Shown piece by piece: positions 23,019 to 34,600 of a stretch of DNA of 64,000 nucleotides. The stretch is from Owenia fusiformis (lineage: Eukaryota > Annelida > Polychaeta > Sabellida > Oweniidae). The notes below the pieces were generated by a model. That model saw only the letters and a program-made list of their open reading frames with translations, did no database searches and was not told the origin of the DNA. The translations under genes were made by a program, and so were the position numbers. Within the stretch, counting starts at the first letter, position 1. Every line of letters starts with the position of its first letter. Where the stretch lies: contig CAIIXF020000010.1 in NCBI GenBank assembly GCA_903813345.2, forward strand, positions 16,875,181 through 16,939,180. Direction: 5' to 3'.

Positions 23019-26000
23019 TTACAGGAAGAACTCCCATGAGAGATTACTGCCTTCAACTTCCACTTTTTCATATACATATTTCCTATTACATCTGCATTCT
23101 CCGCCACATTTCTCAGAGTCACACTTAGAGCAAGGAAAGTGACATCCAGGACATGCTGTGTCTAAACAGTCACACAAGTCTCTGCTATCATTCAACAAGA
23201 GTCCATTTTCATCATACATCTGGTTCTTCTTCACACTGAAAAATATCAAAGGATTATTAAACAAGACTATTCAGTAGACAGTCATTGTTGTCCCAGCACT
23301 CTCTTTTCCCTACCAGGAAGTTATAGCCTAAAATGTCAACTTTTCAAGAAAAATGGCAGCTAAGAAGTGAAGATCATATGCACATAAGAAATCAGCCCCA
23401 ATTTGAGCCAAGTATTTATTTATCAGATATTAATTGGGATTTTTTTTATTCAGAAGTTATCTTGAAAATTCCTTCTTATTGATGATGGTCATGTTATGAT
23501 TTAAAACTTTGAAACACAGAACTGGAATGAGTATGTGTACGTTTCATCATTTCACCAAGGATCTTAATTTCAGTTTTAGCACCCTTAATTTGTGACAATT
23601 TTGCCAATACAGTACAATATTAAGGACATTAGTAGAGGTATCACAGTCACAAAAAATTTTGGGATGGGGCAACATCTTTGTTCGTCAAGACTGTACCCAT
23701 TAAGATGAAAAGTATTACTGTTTCCATGAAATAATTCACCATTGCACAAATAGAGTTCCAATATCTCTGCTCTGTGATATATGGCTGGAATATTAACCTT
23801 AGATTACTTACTATTTGCATGGGCTCCATTTATAATGCTAAATGATGAGAAAAATCACATAAATGGAGTTTAAAAATATAGGCTTATAACATCAATAAAT
23901 ATTTAACATCTTAATGGTAAGTCAAGTTAAAAAAAATTCACAGATGCATAAGTTGTTTAACCCAGATCCCCCTAAGAATTTTTTTCTTTAACTTTTTTTG
24001 TAATTTGTCTTTCGTCTTTTGATCTGAAACTTTCTGGCTTTTCTCAAAATTGAATAAGGCATGTTTTAGCGAAAAAATGATGACTTACCCCCTATGAGGA
24101 AAGTTAGAACTGGTCAAAGTTACTGAAATACCCAAATTGTCACTCGTTAAAGTTGACTTGAAACGATAAACCCCTGTTCTTAGAATATGAATTTCTTCAT
24201 CAATAATGACTAAATGTAGTTATTACTAAGCTTAAAATACTGGCAATTACTCAGATGTGATAAGGTAGTTACCAGTTTCGCAACCAGGTGGCTAATTCGG
24301 GGTAAATAACATGGCAGTTGGCAGGGTATTACAAAGTTCCCTTAAACCTGGATATTCATTAGGTTTGGTGGTTCACTTTTCATATTACCCTTATGTATCT
24401 GATAGTTATACAAATTAAAATATGCCCAGTAAAAGAAAATATTATCTGCCCAACACAAGAAAATATATTTCACTTTTTGTGGTTTTACAACATGGGGTCT
24501 ATGGGGAATCTCCTTGACCAAAAAGTCACATTTTCAAAGAAAATTGAACTTTCAAAGTTGATTAACTCTTTTCAAAACCACATTTCTAGATGTAATTTTA
24601 CATGTAGATTCCAAATATGACATCAGTTTGAATGAATTTTTTATGATGTACAGGGTGTCCGGAAAGTTAAGATACAAATGCTCTAATTTCATTAGATTTA
24701 CCTGTTGTGAGATGAAATTGCTACAGATTGTAGAATGACATTGAAACAATTTATCCTGCAACTCTCATGACAAATTGTTTCAAAATAAAAAAGTTATGGT
24801 TGTTATCGTAACAGGAGTCGCGGATATGTGGAGCAACGTCACAATTTCGTTTCATAATTCTTTTCTCCTGTTCATATCATCTTGACACTCCGTCGCCTGT
24901 TGCTATTATGCATCAAATTATGTACCACAACAGCAAAAGGATTAGTAGTTAGTACTGAAACATTATTTAATCATTTGACATTACTACTGTTGAGTATTAT
25001 GTATTTTCCACCTTTATCTGAACATTCTTGGTGTATTATGACCGGGGATTCAAAGACCTTACAAAACATTTGCTGTCAGTCTCTAAGATTGCTGATAACA
25101 TTGGCTTCCAGCCGAGTCTTATTTTTATGTTGAACTTCTCACAATTATTGCTTTAACATATTCATTAATGTAGAAGTCCAACAGGACATTATCAGGGAAA
25201 TATGGGCCATTGTACAAAAAGGTTAATGTCAAGACATTCAATTGTAAAATTTGTTTGCTTTGTGCATTGGAGCATTGACTGTGGAGGTGCACTACTGACT
25301 TTCCTATTAATCCAGGGACCCTTTTTCTAAGCACTTATATACTCCTTTTCTTTGATTATACTGGTGACATTACATAGTTCTGATATGTATTAATGATATT
25401 GTTATACTAATGAGAATACTATGGTAGCCAGAATACAATATTGAACAAAACAAAAAACTGATAAGAAATTCAATAATAAACACTATTTTAAATGGTTATA
25501 TTTTAGCAATTTATCACAATTTCGCGATATCCTGGAAATGCTCCGCATACCCCTCGCCACCGTAACCATGACAACCGTAACCAGCGGTGGCGGTAGGCAT
25601 ATATTTTTGTGAGTCATCATGACTCAGGTAGTTTCAAAAAAGTGAGTCACAAGAAAAAAAGTTGAGTCAAAGCTATAAAAGTGTTTTTCTTGAGTAAAAA
25701 TGCATACAAAATGTAGAAACCACATACAAAATCTATTTTTTGATTTTGTGCATACCTTTTATTGTACTCTTATAGCACATTAACAACTAACAATTAATTA
25801 ATTAGGCAATTGCAAGAAAAATGTCACTATTAATCATCTGATTATCTGGTCCAGCGAGTCATGGGTGTGAATGGAGTGGGAGGGGAGTTTCTCCCTGTGT
25901 GGAGTTACACAAATTGGGGTCAAAGCATTTCATGTTGAAATTAAACATTTTTGCAATCATTCCAAAGTCTAAAACGGCAATATAAGTCCAACCACAATAC

Positions 26001-28551
26001 TGGGCATCATTTAAATTGAATACGGTAGAATCTTGTAATTATAGCTGATCAAATGAAACCGAAAGTAGATTTGTTTTCATACCTAATTTATCATCATTAC
26101 CCCCCTTAATGTGCGATCGACTGGATTTTCATGTGCCCATTATCTATCTACATAGGATCAGCTTTAGATCCAGTGAATCGAAGATCTTAACTTGAGGGAG
26201 TTAATTGAAAATACTTGGTGAAAATTTACGATAGATCAGTCACTGTTAGCACCATTGATAAACCTACTGCGCATTACATCTGCGCATGCTGATGAAGGGG
26301 ACGGCTCAAGGAAACTTGCTAACTTAGCGAAGGAATTTTGCGAACTTGCGAAGGAAACTAAAGTTTCGTAAATCTAGCGTGTGAACATTCAAGGGAAGAT
26401 TTTATGCGGTAATTTAGATAAATATACGATCACTAAAATCCTTAGAAGGGAGTATGAACTTAATAAATTATTGTTCAATGTTATGTTCGTTTTATTGCAT
26501 TTTTGATACGCCCCCTAGCAACGTGCTTCACGAGATAAACAAATCGAGGGATCGATCAATGTTTTCAAGTTTATCATTGAATCTGAATCACAGGGCTTTA
26601 AAAATTATATGAAATACCGAAATGAGAAAATGATCGGTAGGAAGGAGGCTCGATTGCGCTGAACAAAATGTTAGATTTCCAGAATTAGCAAAATTATAAA
26701 TTTGATCAATCACGTATTTTCACGTATAAGGATCAATTTAACCAAGTACCAAGCGGGGATTTTGCATGTGAAACAAACGTGCGTCAGAAAGACGCGGTAG
26801 ACAATGAATATTTGCGTCAGAGTTGCAAAAATGTGAGTAAAAAACGTAAAAAATTGCGTTAACGCCACCTCTGCGTAACTTTAACACATTTAGACTATAT
26901 GTTATAAAAGTTGGTAGATGTATTGTAATTTAGTTCCTCTACAATCTGTAGCAATTTCATGACAAAAAACTAAATCTCTTAAAATTAGAGTATTTGTATC
27001 TTTACTTTCCGGACACCCTGTAAATCAAGATTATTTCCATTATAAATGGATTGGAGGACTCATCTAAACAGATATTTTCAAAAATATTTAAAAATAAGTC
27101 TTTTCAATCAATTTTTCATGGAGATTTCTAAAGTGAGTTTTTACTGTTAAAACACACAACACAATTTGGCTCACAGAATTCTTACGTTGGTTTGACAATC
27201 TTTCGGTTGACTTTACGTAATTCCCTAGCACTAGTCTCTGGGTTAAAATCTTCCATGAACTTCCCTGGCTTGGCAAACATCAATTCTTTCCTTTCCTTTT
27301 TGGTTGCTTTGGTGAAAGCGTACATTTCCTGAAAAACAATGATAACTTGTGTGAAAACATTCCAGAAATGACTTCAAACTTAGATATGTAACCCACATTT
27401 TTGACCAACTTGATGTGAGAGCATACCAAGATGGAAAATGATTTTCTTAAAATTAAATTGGCCGATACTATATGCTGTTTGCTCAAATGATGCTCTAACA
27501 AAATTTGAGTTGGGGTGACTCTCACCATTTTGACAAAGTTATTACAAAAAGTGGTTGCATTTTTCAGGTCAACCTGTACAGAAGTTTAAAAGCAAATAAG
27601 CAGGATGGAAAACTTGTGACAACATTTTCTTCACATCTGTAACATACTCTCTTGAAAATAACTTGGACAAATTACTCTTTCTCTATATGTTACATTCTGA
27701 TGGCCTTTGAACTTTAAGTCGGTTGATTGATTTAGTTGTTCAGTACATACACCAACTTCTTTAATGTATCACATCAAGAACGTAGCCAGGATCCAAAAAT
27801 AGGAGAGGCAAATTTAAACAATTTAAAGATTGAGACAAAAAAGAATAAAGAAGGTAATATTGGACAATATTTTCAGAATTTCATTTTTTTAAATTTCTGA
27901 CTACATGTAATATATATTTTTTGAAAATTTTAGTTTCCTGGGTCTTGGCTCACGTGTCTGATCCCTAGCTACGTCCATGTGAATTATATACCAGATATAT
28001 AGAAGAATTACCTCATCATTATAAGACTGACCTTCCGAGAATCTGGGTGACTGGGGTTGATACTTTTTTGCACTGTTTCTATTCCGTAGATAGTAAACAT
28101 GATGATAGCATGGCTTACATATGTATTTCCGCTCTGAATCAAAACATTCTAACTTCTGTAATGCTTTAATCACCCATGCACTAACATACATATGATACTT
28201 CAGTTTGAGATCTATGTATGAGCCACAATGCACACATTGTTCTAAATGTGCATTGTCTAATTCACAGCCAGAGCATAAAAAGTCACGCACTGCTGGATTC
28301 AATTTTGAGTCGGATGGCACTTCTACATCACAGTTGATACACTTTTTCTTACCATTTCCATTTCCTGGTTGTGATCCATTTTCTGATTGTGATCCATTTC
28401 CTGGCTGTGATTCATCTTCTGGTTGTGATACATTTTCTGATTGTGATACATTTTCAGGTTGTGATACATTTGAGGCAGTGTTGCTTTCTAAGCTTATGGT
28501 TGATATTTGATTTTCAATTTCAGGTACACCATTGTCTTCTACAGATTCCAT
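23019..28551 (-). CDS. ARL14EP: ARL14EP-like protein, downstream tandem copy (3 exons, 299 aa)
   Basis: Minus-strand CDS: 28551-28012, 27328-27186, 23235-23019. Donors (GTAATT, GTAAGA) and acceptors (TTTTTCAG type) are canonical and the phases agree (0, then 2). Exon 1 has a SQ(P/S)(E/G)N hexapeptide run (residues ~30-65) and two C4 units (C71/C74/C93/C96 and C106/C109/C145/C148). Exon 2 gives the FMEDFNPETSARELRKVNRK block, the counterpart of the basic region before the ARF7EP_C domain. Exon 3 gives the cysteine-rich ARF7EP_C domain (GLLLNDSRDLCDCLDTACPG, CGGECRCNRKYVYE). Known family member: human ARL14EP links ARL14 to myosin 1E on vesicles; paralogues also occur with chromatin partners. 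Intron 2 holds a mariner insertion. ATTAAA at 22908-22913 may be the poly(A) signal. Confidence 0.87.
23236..24252. other. intron 2 of the downstream ARL14EP-like gene, left part
   Basis: No second gene or repeat is recognised. The conserved coding similarity stops exactly at the acceptor at 23236. Confidence 0.5.
24253..27060. mobile_element. second copy of the AGATGCGAGTAA MITE, split by a mariner element
   Basis: About 24253-24650 aligns with 11904-12300 (GTAGTTACCAGTTTC, CAACATGGGGTCTATGGGGA, TCTAGATGTAATTTTACATG). The remainder resumes after the mariner at 27021 (TAAATCAAGATTATTT, compared with TAAATCATGATTATTT in the first copy). The termini are more decayed than in the first copy. Confidence 0.82.
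24651..27020. mobile_element. 2.37-kb mariner/Tc1-type element
   Basis: The ends are CAGGGTGTCCGGAAAGTTAA and its inverted counterpart ACTTTCCGGACACCCTG. The inverted similarity extends ~90 bp inward (AATTTCAT...GCTACAGATTGTAGA). TA is present at 24649-24650 and 27021-27022, and a single TA stands at the same point in the uninterrupted host copy at 11904-12323, proving a TA target duplication. I find no intact transposase in the interior, so it is probably non-autonomous or dead. It lies within intron 2 of the downstream ARL14EP-like gene. Confidence 0.88.
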
Positions 28552-28663
28552 ACTTATATATCAACAAATACGTCACTAAGATTTTATCATAGAAATTCAC
28601 ATGTCATTATTCAAAAGCACCATTGAAATATATAATGTCACAGTGTTTATGAGTTGAGGCATT

Positions 28664-31600
28664 TTACAGGAAGAACTCCCATGAGAGATTACTGCCTTCA
28701 ACTTCCACCTTTTCATATACATATTTCCTATTACATCTGCATTCTCCGCCACATTTTTCAGAGTCACACTTAGAGCAAGGAAAGTGACATCCAGGACATG
28801 CTGTGTCTAAACAGTCACACAAGTCTCTGCTATCATTTAATAAGAGTCCACTTTCATCATACATCTGGTTCTTCTTCACACTGAAAAATATAATTGAGAA
28901 TATTGAATATACTATATATCTGATAAGTAAAATATTCTTTCTGCTTTCATGCTGAATTATTAATTAATGAGAGTCAGATCGTATTGCCGCAGACAATAAC
29001 GCACGTTTTGATTGCCTTAAACTCTATTTGAAAGAGGAAAATATTCATATTGCTGGTCTGAGTGAAGTTGGTACTAATATCAATACTTCAGACTACAACA
29101 TTGATGGTTATCACACGCTAGATTTGAACTTGTACAACACATCTGGTCGAGGACTGTTGGTTTATATACATGAATCCTTAAGTTTTAAAGTTCGCAAGGA
29201 CCTTAATGTCGGATTGAATGATTGCATTTGGCTTGAAGTTAAAGTACAGAATAAGTCATTTCTGTATGGTCTCTTCTATAGATCTCCTTCTCAACTGGCT
29301 GTCACTAGAGACCAATACATGTTCAATCTCAATGCCAATATTGAAAATGTTCTAAAGGGAAACTCTGATCTTATAATTTTTGGGGGGGATTTTAATGCCA
29401 GAAGTAAAAAATGGTGGCCAGATGATGTAAATAGTAACGTTGGTAACTTGCTTTATGACATTTGTGTGAATAATTCACTTACTCAGTTTATAGAAGAACC
29501 CACAAGAATTACTACACAATCTAAATCCTGTCTAGATTTAATTTTTTCCAATTTCCCCGGCCGTATTTTGAAAACTGAAGTTAAACCACCTATTGGTGGA
29601 ACTGATCACTGTTCGACTTTAGCATCACTTGATGTCTCACTACCAAACAAACAAAATGCGTTTTCTAAGAGATCGTGGCTTTATAGCGAGGCAAATACAG
29701 TCAATCTGAATCAGGCTGTTAAGGATTTCGATTGGAACAGTATTTACCTACAAGATGATGTTAACAAAATTACATCAGATTTCACTGCTGCACTTTTTCA
29801 TATATTTGAATCCCATATACCAAGCAAAGTCACAACCTTGAAAACTAGTGATATGCCCTGGTTCAACAAGGATATCAAGTCAGCTCTCAATAAAAAAGAT
29901 AAATTGTACAAAAAAATGAAAAAGGACAGCAATGACTTAAACATCAACCAATTTAAAAAGCAAAACGCATATCTTACCAAATTAATTACTGACTCAAAGA
30001 ACAACTATCAAGATAAACTTTGTAATAACTTGGATGAAGAAGCAGCAAATGGCCTAAACTACTGGACAATTATAAAGAAACTTATAGGAACCAAGTTTTC
30101 TACAGGAATTCCTCTTCTTGAGATAAATGATAAAATTATTGATGATGACTTTGGAAAAGCAAATGCTTTTTTGAATAAGTTCATGACTAAGTTCCACCAT
30201 AATATAATTGATAAGTCATTGCCGCCCTGTCCTATGAAAACAAATGAATCTTTGACTTACATAAATATTTCTCGAAAAAATATAAATGATAACTTACGGA
30301 ACCTTAATTCATCTAAAAAAGGTGGAGAAGACAATATCACTAACAAAATGTTGAAACTTGTGGCTGACTCTATCGATGTTGAACTAGTTAAACTATTCAC
30401 TATTTTCTTGGAAACTAATACATTTCCTGATTGCTGGAAACTGGGCATAATTGTTCCTATATATAAGAATAAAAATTCAAAAACAGACCCATCCAACTAC
30501 AGACCAATCTGCCTCCTCAATAATCTCTCAAAGCTTTTTGAACGAATAATTTATACAGCTATTTTTGACCATGTTTCCTCGAAGAACCTCATTTATGAAA
30601 ATCAGTCCGGGTTCTTACCAGGACATGATACACAGAAGCAACTTTTTTCTATTGTTAATATGTTAGCCGATAATTTTGACTCTAACCTCCCAACCCGTGG
30701 AATCTTTTTAGACGTGGAAGGTGCATTTGACGCAGTCCCACATTTTTTGTTACTCCATAAGATGAAATCTTATGGCTTAGGCAAAAATATTATAGAATTA
30801 TTGACCTCATATCTAACAGATAGGAAATCAAAAGTAAGGATCAATGATACTTATTCAGACATTTCATGTAATGCTGAAGCTGGTGCAAATATTCCTCAAA
30901 ATCTTCAAAATCGAGACTCCAGATCCTATGAAATAAATAGCGGGGTTCCCCAAGGATCAATTCTTGGCCCCCTCTTATTTTTGCTATATATTAATGATTT
31001 AGCAGACTCAGTTCATAATTGTAAACTTTTCTTATATGCTGATGATAGTTCCATCTTCTTGACAGTACCAAAGAATGAATCAGTTGAAGCAACAAATCAA
31101 AAAATTCAATCAGATATCAATGAAATGGCTAACTGGTCCACTAAATGGAAACTCAAATTTAAGGCATCCAAGAGTAAAGAGGTTATCTTTCAATCTAAAC
31201 ACACACGAAAAGTCAAGAAACAAATTCCAGTAACAATGAATAATGAGCAAATACCTCTTGTAAATAGCCATAAACATTTAGGCATCATTTTAGACAAACA
31301 CCTTAGCTTTGAAGAACACATTAACTCAGTGATTACTAGGTGTAACAAAATGTTAAATCCATTAAAAGCACTCAAATTTTCAGTAAGATCAAAACACTTA
31401 CAGACAATTTATATGGCATTCATTCTCCCACATCTCGAATATGGGAATATTATTTTTGACAGCGCAAATCTAAACCTCTTAGCAAGTTTAGATAGAGTCC
31501 AATATAGAGCGGGTCTTATTGTAAGTGGTTGCATCCAAGGGTCAAACTCTGAGAAGGTGATGTCATGTCTTGGATGGAGATCCTTATCCAATCGAAGAAA

Positions 31601-34600
31601 AGAAAAAAAACTAGTGTTTATGTTTGACTTTGCAAATAATTATAAGATGCCTTCATATGTTTCAAATGTTTTTGAACAGTATAAGAATCAGGTAAATCAC
31701 CAAAGACTTCGACGTAGCAATGATTTTAAGATCCCATTCAACGCATCAGCTAAACTTAGGAAGTTTACAGCTTTATCCAGTATTAAATTATGGGATAATT
31801 TACCAGATGAACTGAAACAAGCACACTCACGCAACTCATTTAAGTATAAAATTAGAACATTTTTGAATGGGAAAAAGAAAGAATTCACAACCCCAAGATT
31901 AAACCTATCCAGAGATAAAGAAATTGTCTTAAATAAAACGAGATGTGATCTCATTTTTAGGCAGCATCTTTTTACACATAACTTCAGAAATATCCCAAAT
32001 GCCAAATGTAAATGTGGTCACTCTACTGAATCAACCAAACACCTATTGCTCCATTGCCCTCTTTTTAACATTCAAAGACTCAATTTTCACAGAGAACTAG
32101 GGGGACTGCCATCCTTTAATTTAAACTCTTTTAATAATAGAAAACAGGAAGACAGGGTAGACTTTCTACTTTTTGCAGATCCTTCTCTAGACACAATTAC
32201 AAATAAAAAGGCTATTGAATTAACAGCCGAATTTTTACACACTATTGTCAAGGAAGTTAAATAGTCAAATATTCATTAATATGTACATATATCTCTGACC
32301 TGTCTTCATGCTTTCATGATTATTTTCATGTTCATAAATATGTTTTATATCTATCATTTTTGCATTGTGACCTATTTAAACCTATATTGTAACTACTTTA
32401 ACAGGGCCAATAATGCTTCGGCGTAGGCCTTGTATCTGTTTGTATGATGTATTATGAAATAAAGGAAATATAAAATTAAAAAAAAAAAAAAAAAATCTTA
32501 TTTCAATGACATAATAATGGACATTAAAGAAATATTTGTATGATAATGTTAAAGATACTGTATTTGTCTTTAATTTGGCGATTGTTTTAATTTGGCAAAT
32601 TTGACTAATCCAATAAATCTCCAAATTAAATACTCACCAAAATTCCTTGGAATTTGACATGTTTTTCATTCAGTGCACTTCCAGTTATAAGAAACATAAC
32701 AAGATGGCCAGGGTCTTTTAAATTTATAAACATTCGAAGATACTGTTAATCAACAACACTGATAATGAGTAAATAGATATGAGATTTATCCCTTTGAAAA
32801 ACCTGTACCTAAAAGATGCCAAAAAGTCCGTTCTCCCAAAATCACAAATTAGTAGCATAAAATTAAAGATGAATACAGTAGGCTATTTTTAAAAATCTAA
32901 AATACTTTTGGGGAGTGATTGACATCTGAAGCAGCTGATACTTTACCAAGTTAAGATACATTTGAATTTGGCTCTTCATAGTCTGTTCTCTGACGTCAGT
33001 GAAGAAGATAAAGAAGTGATAAAGATACCAGTTATTTCAAATTTTGCCGTTGATTCGATTTCAAATGCTTCTAAATGATCTTTGGATGCTAAGTAATACT
33101 ACAAATTCTATTAGTTCTGTTTTGACTCCCCCATTTCACTATCACAATATCGATATTATTCGACTTGCGTCATAAATTTATTTACGATCTACTGAGCAAA
33201 ATAAAAGTTCTAAGAATTTTTTCAATCCTCACTTTAAGTTTGACTTTTAAAGGTTCAAACATTGACTTTGAATGGATCTTCATGCATATTTCGAAAAGAG
33301 GTTCACCAAAGAAGGTGTTAGACCAGGCAATCATGTCTATAGGCAGAAAAAATGTTATTTTTAACCATTTTATCCTATGTAAATCGTAATATGCTTTTAA
33401 AGTCTGGTGTCATGGTGTGGTCGATATTTCTTAATATCTAATGTTGGATTTTTATATTGCAATACAATTTGTAATTCACTTTGGATACACAAATACTTTT
33501 GAAATAAATAGGCATCTTACGTTTGTTTGATGATCTTTCGGTTGACTTTACGTAACTCTCTGGCACTTGTCTCAGGATTGAAATCTTCCATAAACTTCCC
33601 AGGATTAGCAAACTTCAAAACTTTCATCTCCTTCTTGGTTGTCGTGGTAGCATTATGTTTGTAGGATTCCTGGAAATATATTCTTTCTTATTAAGCCACA
33701 AATTTTTCATTACATGATTTTGACTTTAAAAAATGAAATATTGCATCCATGTGTGACACCACAAATTGTCATTGATTGGTCTGATGCTAATTTCTGGACA
33801 TCTAAAAACCATAAGAATAATTCAAAAACGTATAAAATGAAAGTTCTTATTTGCTCAAATGTACATGCATATGCATATTGTACTAACCAGTACTGCTTAG
33901 GCAGAGTTGAGTTAATATAATCAGAAGGGTAATTAACTATAAACAAACGTACTTTCTAATGTTTTATATTGGCACCATCTCTATACATGTACATGTCATA
34001 AATTATACTATTAAATACCACAAATAATTAACTAGGAGAATAAATGACATTTTATTTCAGTTTTTGATATTTCTTATGGTTTATAGGAGTTTGGTGTTAA
34101 AATTGTTGATTTCTATTTTATTTAGCAATTTCAGGGAAAAAGCAGTTGAAACAAACATTGAAGATTGTGCCAAAATAAATCAATACAAAGTACCTTATAA
34201 GCGTTCAGTTCTGGTAGTTTTATGATAAGGCTACAGTTGTAACATAAGTATCTCCTTGTGGGTGTGAATGTCATACGATGCTCTCTCAGGTAGTCAATCA
34301 AGCTCTGTGTTACCAATTTGGGTTTTAACCATATCAAATTATGCTTGTTTCTAGTGTTACAATTCTTATCACATTTTATACACTTTTGGGCATCGTCACT
34401 GTTAATACTGTCAGTTGTGTCTTGGTTATAGTCATCTTGGATTCTACCACTGACAGTTTTTGTAAATATTTCTTTTTCTTGTTTTGAGTCAACATTCATC
34501 TCTTTATGAGACTCAGCACTTTCTTCTTGACTTGATTCAAGTTCATAAGCAGATATGTTGATTGTCTCAGTATAGTTTTTCTTAAATTTATCCTTTGTGG

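Noticed and set aside
28205..28592. Plus-strand frames rich in Cys-Asp-Pro and His-Phe
   Set aside because: Antisense of the SQPEN hexapeptide repeat in the ARL14EP-like exon.
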